A DNA stretch of 5,519 nucleotides from Actinomycetes bacterium. GTDB lineage: Bacteria; Actinomycetota; Actinomycetes; JAHEKZ01. The position numbers and the translations under genes were made by a program. This document shows positions 1 through 5,519 of this stretch, piece by piece. Within the stretch, counting starts at the first letter, position 1. Every line of letters starts with the position of its first letter. The notes beneath the pieces are model-generated. The model was not told where the DNA came from. It searched no databases and saw nothing but the letters and a program-made list of their open reading frames with translations. Where the stretch lies: assembly GCA_027117675.1 (NCBI GenBank), contig JAJAYM010000302.1:1-5519 (forward strand), read 5' to 3'.

Positions 1-1
1 G

Positions 2-1552
2 ACCAGCGCTGAGTTGCCAACTGCTGGCCGACGCAGCCGACGCGGCCGGCGGCGGGCGTGGGTCGCTGCCGGTGTTGTGCTGGCTGTGGTGGGATCGGCT
101 GGTGCCGGCTTCGCCGCGGGGACCGTCGTCGGTGGGGGTGGAACCCAGCCTGAGGACGTCCTGCCGGACTCGCTGGTGGCCTACATCGACGTCGACCTCG
201 ATACAGCAGCGCAGCAGAAGATCAACCTGGTGCGCCTCCTCGGCCGGTTCCCCCAGGTCGAAGAGCAGTACGGCCGTGAGCCCGACATCCGCGCCGTTGT
301 CGTCGACTGGCTGGTGCAAGGCACCGAGCTGGCGGAGGCGGACGTTTCGGAATGGATCGGTGACCGGGTCGGGGCCGGCCTCAGCTGGGACGCAGAGGCG
401 CAGGCGCTCACCCCGGTCGCCGCTATCTCGGTGACCGACGAGGACGAAGCGGTGGCCGACCTAGGGCGGATTCTCGAGCCGGACCAGATAGCCGAAAGTG
501 ATGGCTACCTGGTGCTCACCGGAGACTTGTTCGGGGCATTGGACGACCTTGATCTCGACGGACTGGTCGGCGCCGACGTGCCGGGCGCGCAAACCGCCGC
601 CGAGGTTGTTGATGCCGGCCAGGCCGCCCCCTTGGCGCAGTCAGCTGCTTTCACCAACGTCTTCGACCATCTTGATGACGGGTTGCTCTCGATGTACGTC
701 GACAGTGCGGGCATTGCTGCGGCCGGTGAGCAGATCGCCGGCGCGCTGGGGCTGGGCACCCCAGCCCTGAGCGAGGCATTGGCCGGCGCCGCCGACGCGG
801 GGCAGGCCGGTGCGGTGCTTCGAGCCGAACCCAGTGCCCTTGAGTTGCTTGCCTGGACCAGCACCGGACCGCCTAGCGGTGCAGCGCCCGGCGAGTTGAT
901 GGCCACTCTTCCGGAGAGCACGCTGCTGGCCGTTGAGTTGACCGGGGGGAGCGCGTTGGTCGGCGATCGCTGGACGAAGACGATCGAAGATGCTCAGTTG
1001 GACGATCTGGCCCTCGATGAGCTCGATCGCACGCTGGCTGAGCTGGAGGCACAATATGGGATCACGCTCCCGGACGATCTGCAGACACTGCTCGGGGAAG
1101 ACGTGGTGATGGCCGTCGACGGTGAGGCGTTGCTCACCGGCATTCCCGGGATCGGTCTTCGCTCGGTCACCGATCCAGCGGCCGGTGCGGACTTGGCCCA
1201 GACGATTCAGAACTCCCTTGCCGAGCTGACCGGCGGGTTCGGGATCACCGCCCTAGGGACCGCCGATGGCATGGTTGTCGCCAGCACCGACGACTACGCG
1301 GCTGAGCTCGAAGCAGGTGACGGCGCACTAGGTCTGGATCCGACCTACCAGAGCGCCCTGCCCGATGGCGCTGACGCCACCTCGCTGGTGTGGGCGGACC
1401 TTTCCGCTGTCCGAGGGTTTGTGGCGCTCGCAGCGCCAGAATCCGCGGGGATCGTCGAACCTCTGGAGGCGTTCGGCGCAACTCTCAGCTCCGACGATGG
1501 CGGGTCACTGCTCCGGGCCCGCTTGGTGTTTCGTGATGCGAGCGATTCGTGA
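2..1552 (+). CDS. DUF3352-type membrane-anchored extracytoplasmic protein, 5'-partial
   Basis: Function is unknown. The reading frame is open to the window edge. A TTG at 14 could start a 512-residue protein, but no Shine-Dalgarno motif precedes it and the frame continues upstream, so I treat the gene as 5'-partial. Counting from the TTG, residues 6-14 are arginine-rich and cytoplasmic, residues 15-36 form one membrane segment (a signal anchor by the positive-inside rule), and residues 44-512 are an acidic, cysteine-free ectodomain without a lipobox. The segment after the anchor, QPEDVLPDSLVAYIDVDLD (residues 45-63), matches the opening I recall for actinobacterial DUF3352 proteins, as does the overall length. 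The ectodomain seems to contain two related halves: LPDSLVAYIDVDL (50-62) and LPESTLLAVEL (299-309), each followed by an [I/L]G[DE]-x-V, SVTD and DG-x-[LV]V motif in that order. The stop overlaps the next gene's GTG. Family assignment is by memory of sequence pattern, not by search. Confidence 0.8.
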   Translation, partial: TSAELPTAGRRSRRGRRRAWVAAGVVLAVVGSAGAGFAAGTVVGGGGTQPEDVLPDSLVAYIDVDLDTAAQQKINLVRLLGRFPQVEEQYGREPDIRAVVVDWLVQGTELAEADVSEWIGDRVGAGLSWDAEAQALTPVAAISVTDEDEAVADLGRILEPDQIAESDGYLVLTGDLFGALDDLDLDGLVGADVPGAQTAAEVVDAGQAAPLAQSAAFTNVFDHLDDGLLSMYVDSAGIAAAGEQIAGALGLGTPALSEALAGAADAGQAGAVLRAEPSALELLAWTSTGPPSGAAPGELMATLPESTLLAVELTGGSALVGDRWTKTIEDAQLDDLALDELDRTLAELEAQYGITLPDDLQTLLGEDVVMAVDGEALLTGIPGIGLRSVTDPAAGADLAQTIQNSLAELTGGFGITALGTADGMVVASTDDYAAELEAGDGALGLDPTYQSALPDGADATSLVWADLSAVRGFVALAAPESAGIVEPLEAFGATLSSDDGGSLLRARLVFRDASDS

Positions 1553-2097
1553 GTAGCCGCACCCGCGAGGCCGTTTCGGTAGTGGCCGAGACCGTTGTGG
1601 TTGGCATCGTCGTCGGCGCGGTCATGGGGTTGATCTGGTGGTGGGTCGCCCCAACAGAGGAGTGGGTGGTCGTCGACGGCGGGCTGGTGCCGGTCGATCT
1701 CGGATTCACTGCCTGGTTCGCCGCTGACGGGTGGTTCTTGGTGTTAGGGGCGATCGCTGGAGTGGTGCTCACCCTAGCCACGTGGCGCCGTGGGCGTCGA
1801 CACCCCGTCGGCCTCGTCATCGGAGTGATTCTCGGCGCTGGGCTCCTCGCTGTGACGGCGTGGGCATTGGGGGGAGTCCTCGGCCCCCCCGACCCACGAT
1901 CGGTTGCCGAGTCGGCCGACCAGGGCACCAGGGTCGAGGGTGAGCTGGGCCTTCGCGCACTCGGCGTGCTGTGTGCACCTGCGCTGACGGCCCTGACCAT
2001 GCTGGCCCTGCTGATCGCCAGCGCCCGCGTTGAACAGGCAGTCTTTGAGCCGCCGCCGGACCCGGCAGAGGCTCGGGTACCGCAGCAATCGTGGTAG
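1549..2097 (+). CDS. DUF2567-like four-helix integral membrane protein
   Basis: This is a 182-residue protein of unknown function. Four hydrophobic segments are visible at about residues 12-34, 59-78, 87-108 and 133-157, with an arginine-rich loop (WRRGRRHP, 79-86) between segments 2 and 3. By the positive-inside rule that loop and both termini face the cytoplasm. Segment 1 ends in a tryptophan cluster followed by AP (IWWWVAP, 29-35). This cluster, the charged loop, a GWFLVLGAIAGVVLT-type second helix and the LGP motif after helix 3 (111-113) fit the actinobacterial DUF2567 pattern as I remember it. The C-terminal tail (161-182) is proline- and glutamine-rich. The GTG start at 1549 was chosen because it overlaps the upstream TGA as GTGA, implying translational coupling. 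The next in-frame ATG (residue 25) would delete most of helix 1. The pairing with the DUF3352-like gene suggests a shared envelope role, which is inference only. Confidence 0.7.
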   Translation: MSSRTREAVSVVAETVVVGIVVGAVMGLIWWWVAPTEEWVVVDGGLVPVDLGFTAWFAADGWFLVLGAIAGVVLTLATWRRGRRHPVGLVIGVILGAGLLAVTAWALGGVLGPPDPRSVAESADQGTRVEGELGLRALGVLCAPALTALTMLALLIASARVEQAVFEPPPDPAEARVPQQSW

Positions 2098-2108
2098 GCC
2101 AACCTTCA

Positions 2109-2114
2109 TAGACT
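2109..2114 (+). promoter_or_regulatory. candidate -10 element for a leaderless hisD transcript
   Basis: TAGACT fits the actinobacterial TANNNT -10 pattern and ends six bases before the hisD ATG. That would place the transcription start at or next to the A of the start codon and so give a leaderless mRNA. No purine-rich Shine-Dalgarno motif lies at normal spacing before this ATG, unlike hisC and hisB, which fits the idea. No recognisable -35 hexamer is seen 16-18 bases upstream. A six-base match with three fixed positions is common by chance, so this is tentative. Confidence 0.35.
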
Positions 2115-2120
2115 GGATCC

Positions 2121-3425
2121 ATGATCTCCCGCTTCGACCTCACTGGATCGGCGCGTGCCTCGGTCGATCCGCGCGACGTTCTGCCCCGCGCCGCGCTGAG
2201 CGTCGAGCTAGCTGTCGAGCAGGTTCGGCCACTGTGTGAGGACGTTCGTCAGCGCGGGTCGCTGGCCGTGCGCGAGATCACCGCGCGGTTGGACGGCGTT
2301 GACCTCGAGTCCGCCAGGGTGCCGGCGAGTGCTGTCGATGAGGCTGTGGCAGCGCTCGACCCGACGTTGCGCGCCGCCCTTGAGGAAGCCATCGCCCGGA
2401 CGCGCCGGGTACACGAGGCACAGGCGCGCCACGACGTGACTGTCGACGTGGTGGCCGGCGGGCAGGTCACCGAGAGGTGGGTGCCGGTCAACCGTGTCGG
2501 GCTCTACGTGCCGGGTGGGCTAGTGGCGTACCCGAGCAGCGTTGTCATGAACGTGGTGCCTGCACAGGTGGCTGGCGTCACGTCCATCGCGGTCACCTCT
2601 CCACCGCAGCGTGCGAATCGCGGACTGCCGCACCCGGCCGTGCTCGCCGCTTGCGGCCTTCTGGGGATCGACGAGGTCTATGGAGTCGGTTGCGCGCAGG
2701 CGATTGCGATGTTCGCGTACGGAACCCAGGACTGCCAACGCGTCGATGTAGTGACCGGTCCAGGAAACATTTACGTGGCCGCGGCCAAACGCCACCTCAA
2801 AGGCATCATCGGGATCGACTCCGAAGCAGGCCCAACGGAGATCGGGATCCTCGCCGATGTGAGCGCCGACCCTCGATACCTGGCGGCCGACCTGATCGCC
2901 CAGGCCGAGCACGACGAGAACGCCTCCTGCCTCTTGGTCACCGATGATGCTGGACTGCTCGACGCCGTCGATCGCGAAGTTGCCGCTCAACTGCCGACCA
3001 CTGCCCATCGCGAGCGAGTCGAGACCGCACTTACGAAGCAGAGCGCCTTCGTCCTTGTCGACGATCTGGACCAAGGGCTGCAGGTGGTCGACGAGTGGGC
3101 GGCCGAACACCTTGAGATCATCACCGTTGACGCCCAGGCGCGCGCCTACCGCGTCCGCAACGCGGGGGCCGTCTTCGTCGGCGCCTACTCGCCCGTCTCC
3201 CTCGGCGACTACCTCGCCGGCTCCAACCACGTGCTGCCAACCGGGGGTACCGCACGGCACACCGGTGGGCTCTCGGTGCAGTCCTTCCTTCGGGGTATCC
3301 ACATCGTTGAGTACGACCAAGCAGCACTGGCGGCTTCGGCCCCCTACATCGACGCGCTGGGTGGAGCTGAAGACCTACCGGCTCACGTCGCTGCGGTTCG
3401 AGTGCGCGTGCCAAGGAACAGCTGA
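2121..3425 (+). CDS. hisD: Histidinol dehydrogenase
   Basis: HisD catalyses the last two steps of histidine synthesis in the cytoplasm: NAD-dependent, zinc-dependent oxidation of L-histidinol to histidinal and then histidine. The 434-residue length is normal for the family. Zinc ligands are visible as Q261 and H264 in QAEHDE, D363 in SLGDYLAGSNH, and H422 in AEDLPAHVAAV. The catalytic pair is E329-H330 in AAEHLEI. Other hallmarks are PGG...YPSSV (131-141), TGPGN (212-216), DSEAGPTEI (233-241) and the C-terminal LPTGGTAR (372-379). One minor departure is VGCAQAIAM (189-197), where homologues usually have VGGAQ; C191 is not a known catalytic residue. The ATG at 2121 gives the expected N-terminus but lacks a Shine-Dalgarno sequence, so translation may be leaderless or coupled to the gene 23 bases upstream. 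The stop overlaps the hisC start by one base (TGATG). Confidence 0.98.
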   Translation: MISRFDLTGSARASVDPRDVLPRAALSVELAVEQVRPLCEDVRQRGSLAVREITARLDGVDLESARVPASAVDEAVAALDPTLRAALEEAIARTRRVHEAQARHDVTVDVVAGGQVTERWVPVNRVGLYVPGGLVAYPSSVVMNVVPAQVAGVTSIAVTSPPQRANRGLPHPAVLAACGLLGIDEVYGVGCAQAIAMFAYGTQDCQRVDVVTGPGNIYVAAAKRHLKGIIGIDSEAGPTEIGILADVSADPRYLAADLIAQAEHDENASCLLVTDDAGLLDAVDREVAAQLPTTAHRERVETALTKQSAFVLVDDLDQGLQVVDEWAAEHLEIITVDAQARAYRVRNAGAVFVGAYSPVSLGDYLAGSNHVLPTGGTARHTGGLSVQSFLRGIHIVEYDQAALAASAPYIDALGGAEDLPAHVAAVRVRVPRNS

Positions 3426-4516
3426 TGGGTCTCGACGATCTGCCTTTGCGCGACAATCTGCGTGGTGAGAGTCCCTACGGTGCCCCACAACTAGATGTTG
3501 CGATCCGGCTGAACACCAATGAAAACCCATACGCGCCAGGTGGCGATATCACGGCTTCCATCAACGCCAGGACGTCGGCGGCCACCGCCGGGTTGAACCG
3601 CTACCCCGACCGCGATGTCGTCGAACTTCGCACCGCGCTCGCACGATACGTCGAAGACCGCACTGGCGAGCGCGTCGGCGCTGCCCAGGTGTGGCCAGCG
3701 AACGGGAGTAACGAAGTTCTGCAGCAGATCCTGCAAGCGTTTGGTGGTAGCGGACGCAAGGCGATTGGGTTTGAACCTTCGTACCCGATGCACCGGCTGA
3801 TCTGCCGCGGCACAGGCACCGAGTACATACCGGTGGAGCCGGGAGCCGGCTTCGCGGTGACGGCCGAAGGAGTGCGCTCGGCTATCGCTCGGCACAACCC
3901 GGATGTCGTGTTCCTTTGCACGCCCAACAACCCCACAGGTACGGCCCTTGGGCCTGAAGTGCTCCAGGCGGCCTACACGGCGACCTGCGGAGTCGTCATT
4001 GTTGATGAGGCCTACGCTGAGTTCGGCGACAGCGCCAGTGCAGTCACGCTGTTGCCCGGCCGAGAGCGGCTGATCGTTGTTCGGACTTTGAGCAAGGCCC
4101 TTGAGCTTGCCGGCGCCCGGATCGGCTATGCGGTGGCGAATGAGGCCGTCGTCGACGCACTTCAACTCGTCCGACTGCCTTACCACCTGTCGTCCATCAC
4201 CCAGGCCGTCGGTCTTGCCGCCCTGGAGCACACCGACGAGTTGCTCAACTGGGTCGACGAACTGAAGAGGCAGCGTGATCGGATGGCCGCTGGTCTGGAC
4301 CAGCTGGGTTACGTCGTCTATGCCTCCGAAGCCAACTTCGTGTTCTTCGGCGGGATTGCCGATCAGTCTGCGTTGTGGCAAAAGCTCCTGGACTCCAGCG
4401 TGCTGATCAGGGATGTTGGTGTGCCCGGCCATCTCCGCGTTACGGCGGGCACGCCGAACGAAACGGACGCCTTCCTCGAGGCGATATCAGCAATCACGAA
4501 GGAGACGACGGCATGA
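3425..4516 (+). CDS. hisC: Histidinol-phosphate aminotransferase
   Basis: HisC is a PLP-dependent fold-type I aminotransferase that converts imidazole-acetol phosphate and glutamate to histidinol phosphate and 2-oxoglutarate. The protein has 363 residues, typical of the family. It shows LNTNENPY (29-36), LNRYPD (57-62), the cofactor-phosphate segment NGSNE (93-97), N169 in CTPNNPTG, D194 and Y197 in VDEAYAEF, the Schiff-base lysine K224 in RTLSKA, R232 in GARIGYA, and the substrate-carboxylate arginine R338 in HLRVTAGTPNE. The segment after the lysine reads SKALELAGARIGY, where most HisC proteins have SKAFGLAGLR; the catalytic residues are unaffected. The ATG at 3425 has a good ribosome binding site (AAGGAA at 3413-3418, six bases upstream) and overlaps the hisD stop. 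Position between hisD and hisB, which act in the same pathway, supports HisC over a related aromatic aminotransferase, although promiscuity cannot be excluded. Confidence 0.97.
   Translation: MGLDDLPLRDNLRGESPYGAPQLDVAIRLNTNENPYAPGGDITASINARTSAATAGLNRYPDRDVVELRTALARYVEDRTGERVGAAQVWPANGSNEVLQQILQAFGGSGRKAIGFEPSYPMHRLICRGTGTEYIPVEPGAGFAVTAEGVRSAIARHNPDVVFLCTPNNPTGTALGPEVLQAAYTATCGVVIVDEAYAEFGDSASAVTLLPGRERLIVVRTLSKALELAGARIGYAVANEAVVDALQLVRLPYHLSSITQAVGLAALEHTDELLNWVDELKRQRDRMAAGLDQLGYVVYASEANFVFFGGIADQSALWQKLLDSSVLIRDVGVPGHLRVTAGTPNETDAFLEAISAITKETTA
4499..4504 (+). promoter_or_regulatory. Shine-Dalgarno site fixing the hisB start
   Basis: AAGGAG lies eight bases before the ATG at 4513 and inside the last codons of hisC. 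It is the strongest ribosome binding site in the window. It selects 4513 over an in-frame ATG at 4375, which would add 46 residues read out of frame through hisC with no family similarity. Confidence 0.8.
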
Positions 4517-5115
4517 CCTCAGGAATTAGGCGCGCCCGCGTCGAGCGAACGACGAAAGAGTCGTCGGTCATCGTCGAGCTCGACGTTGACGGCACCGGAG
4601 TGGTGGAGGTTGACACCGGCGTTCCGTTCTTCGACCACATGCTCGCTCAACTCGGTAAGCATGGTCTCATCGATCTGGTGGTACGCACCCAGGGCGACAT
4701 CGAGGTCGATGCCCACCACACCGTCGAGGACACCTCCCTCGCGGTGGGACAAGCGCTGCGTGAAGCGCTCGGAGACAAGACGGGGGTCCGGCGCTTTGGA
4801 CACGCGGTGGTGCCTCTGGACGAGACGCGCGTGCTTGCCTCGGTCGATCTCTCGGGTCGGCCTTACCTCGTGCACGCAGAGCCAGAACTGGTTGAGTTGA
4901 TCGGTAGCTACGACACCACCCTGACTCGACACATCTGGGAGTCGATCGTTGCCGAAGCACGTTTGACGTTGCACGTGGAGGTGCAGATAGGTCGCAACGC
5001 CCACCACGTCGTTGAAGCCCAGTTCAAGGCGGTCGCCAGAGCGTTGCGGGACGCCGTCGCGCTCGATCCGCGCGTCACGGGGGTGCCGTCCACCAAGGGA
5101 ACACTGGGCCAATGA
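4513..5115 (+). CDS. hisB: Imidazoleglycerol-phosphate dehydratase (monofunctional)
   Basis: HisB dehydrates imidazole-glycerol phosphate to imidazole-acetol phosphate, using two Mn ions per active site in a 24-subunit assembly (family knowledge). The protein is 200 residues and starts directly with the dehydratase domain (RRARVERTTKES, 6-17), so it lacks the N-terminal histidinol-phosphatase domain of enterobacterial HisB. Metal-binding motifs are complete and show the usual internal two-fold repeat: H42 in FFDHML, H68, H69 and E72 in HHTVED, H140 in LTRHIWES, and H164, H165 and E168 in HHVVEAQFKAVARALR. The family signature GVPSTKGTL ends the protein (190-198). Histidinol-phosphatase must therefore be encoded elsewhere, as is usual in actinomycetes. 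The ATG overlaps the hisC stop as ATGA and is preceded by AAGGAG at 4499-4504. Its own TGA overlaps the start of the next small ORF in the same way. Confidence 0.98.
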   Translation: MTSGIRRARVERTTKESSVIVELDVDGTGVVEVDTGVPFFDHMLAQLGKHGLIDLVVRTQGDIEVDAHHTVEDTSLAVGQALREALGDKTGVRRFGHAVVPLDETRVLASVDLSGRPYLVHAEPELVELIGSYDTTLTRHIWESIVAEARLTLHVEVQIGRNAHHVVEAQFKAVARALRDAVALDPRVTGVPSTKGTLGQ

Positions 5116-5267
5116 CGTCAGTCATGGCGGTCGGGCTGCTCGCCCTTGCTGGGTTCTGTTTCGGGGGCGCCTACGCGCTCGCCGTGCAGCGGAAACCGGC
5201 CTGGTCAGTGGCGCTGGTCGGCACGATCGGTGCCTTGTCATTGGCTGGCGGGTGGCTTTACCTATGA
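5112..5267 (+). CDS. 51-residue two-helix membrane protein between hisB and hisH
   Basis: I do not recognise this protein. The ORF encodes 51 residues starting MTSVMAVGLLALAGFCFGGA and ending GALSLAGGWLYL. Two hydrophobic segments (about residues 3-24 and 32-51) are separated by a short basic turn, VQRKPAW (25-31), which predicts a helical hairpin with the turn in the cytoplasm and both ends outside. The reality of the gene rests on context. Its ATG overlaps the hisB stop as ATGA and its TGA overlaps the hisH start as ATGA, so it fills the gap exactly. An AAGGGA motif lies at 5095-5100, eleven bases before the start. A second ATG at 5124 (residue 5) is an alternative start without a ribosome site. 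From memory, actinobacterial his operons often carry extra ORFs of unknown role between hisB and hisH. Whether this one is homologous is unknown. A role in histidine metabolism is unproven. Confidence 0.78.
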   Translation: MTSVMAVGLLALAGFCFGGAYALAVQRKPAWSVALVGTIGALSLAGGWLYL

Positions 5268-5519
5268 GCCGACCATCGGTCGTGGTTTTGGATTACGGTT
5301 CTGGCAACGTTCGATCTGCTGTGCGCGCGTTTGAGCGTGCTGGGGCGGCGGTGTCGCTGAGTGCCGACCACTCGGAGGCGGCCGAGGCCGACGGGCTGGT
5401 CGTGCCAGGCGTTGGAGCGTTTGCGGCCTGCATGCGTGCTCTTGTGCAGCAGCGAGCCGACGAGATCGTCGGGAGGCGCTTGGCTGGGGGTCGGCCGGTC
5501 TTGGGCATCTGTGTGGGAA
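5264..5519 (+). CDS. hisH: Imidazole glycerol phosphate synthase, glutaminase subunit, 3'-partial
   Basis: HisH hydrolyses glutamine and channels ammonia to HisF, which makes imidazole-glycerol phosphate and AICAR from PRFAR. Only the first 85 codons lie in the window; the frame is open to the end. Visible class I glutamine amidotransferase features are the N-terminal strand VVVLDYGSGN (6-15), the oxyanion strand segment VPGVGAF (47-53) and the catalytic nucleophile C83 in LGICVG (80-85). The histidine and glutamate of the triad would lie beyond the window. LDYGSGN and VPGVGAF are diagnostic of HisH over TrpG or PabA. The ATG at 5264 overlaps the stop of the 51-residue ORF as ATGA. A weak purine-rich stretch (GGCGGGTGG, 5247-5255) could serve as ribosome binding site, but re-initiation after the small ORF looks likely. 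HisA/PriA and HisF would be expected next. Confidence 0.97.
   Translation, partial: MSRPSVVVLDYGSGNVRSAVRAFERAGAAVSLSADHSEAAEADGLVVPGVGAFAACMRALVQQRADEIVGRRLAGGRPVLGICVG

Noticed and set aside
1869..1890. G6 run followed by a C7 run that could form a GC stem with a short loop
   Set aside because: It lies within the DUF2567-like coding sequence, encodes plausible GG and PP codons, and has no T-tract, so it does not look like a terminator. The frame stays intact through the homopolymers, so a sequencing frameshift is not indicated.
2075..2085. GGGTACCGCAG resembling part of the T-box antiterminator sequence (GGGTGGNACCGCG)
   Set aside because: The central GGN is missing, the motif sits inside the last codons of the upstream gene, and no histidine specifier loop or terminator/sequestrator hairpin was found around it.
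3491..4432. Long minus-strand open frame (313 residues) opposite hisC, and similar ones opposite hisD (2520-3320) and hisB (4519-5112)
   Set aside because: These are antisense shadows of well-supported genes in GC-rich DNA. The translations show no family motifs, whereas the + strand frames carry complete active sites.
4375..4512. Upstream in-frame ATG that would lengthen HisB by 46 residues
   Set aside because: The extension lies inside hisC in another frame, has no family similarity, and a strong AAGGAG site selects 4513.
5146..5334. 62-codon + strand open frame overlapping the small ORF and hisH
   Set aside because: It is out of frame with both ATGA-linked genes, is composed of arginine/tryptophan-rich low-quality sequence, and conflicts with clear HisH coding.
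2121..5519. Possibility of a novel system hidden in the window
   Set aside because: Apart from the small membrane ORF and the envelope gene pair, everything is canonical histidine biosynthesis with intact catalytic residues. No repeats, mobile elements, CRISPR units or RNA genes were found.

Overview
The window is GC-rich DNA with strong third-position G/C bias. It is packed with genes on the + strand only and has almost no intergenic sequence. Gene content and order (hisD-hisC-hisB, a small membrane ORF, then hisH, with a DUF3352-like and a DUF2567-like protein upstream) point to a high-GC actinomycete chromosome. The HisD, HisC, HisB and HisH sequences look actinobacterial. I cannot name the genus; something near Propionibacteriales or Streptomyces relatives is only a guess.

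Layout. Positions 1-1552 encode a membrane-anchored, acidic extracytoplasmic protein of the DUF3352 type, probably cut at its 5' end by the window edge. It overlaps by four bases (GTGA) a 182-residue protein with four membrane segments that resembles DUF2567 (1549-2097). After only 23 bases comes the histidine block: hisD (2121-3425), hisC (3425-4516), hisB (4513-5115), an unannotated 51-residue two-helix membrane protein (5112-5267), and the start of hisH (5264 to the window end). Every junction from hisD to hisH is a stop/start overlap (TGATG, then ATGA three times), so the block reads as one translationally coupled operon.

How the genes work together. HisH (with HisF, expected downstream) makes imidazole-glycerol phosphate, HisB dehydrates it, HisC transaminates the product, and HisD carries out the last two oxidations to histidine after a separate HisN-type phosphatase step. 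All catalytic and metal-binding residues I could check are present. HisB here is the stand-alone dehydratase, without the phosphatase domain of the enterobacterial fusion.

This is mostly an ordinary biosynthetic region. The points worth a second look are the 51-residue membrane ORF embedded between hisB and hisH, a candidate leaderless promoter directly before hisD (with no room for an untranslated leader outside the upstream gene), an internal duplication in the DUF3352-like protein, and the envelope gene pair next to hisD. There are no RNA genes, mobile elements, CRISPR arrays or clear terminators, and no stretch above 300 bases lacks a gene.
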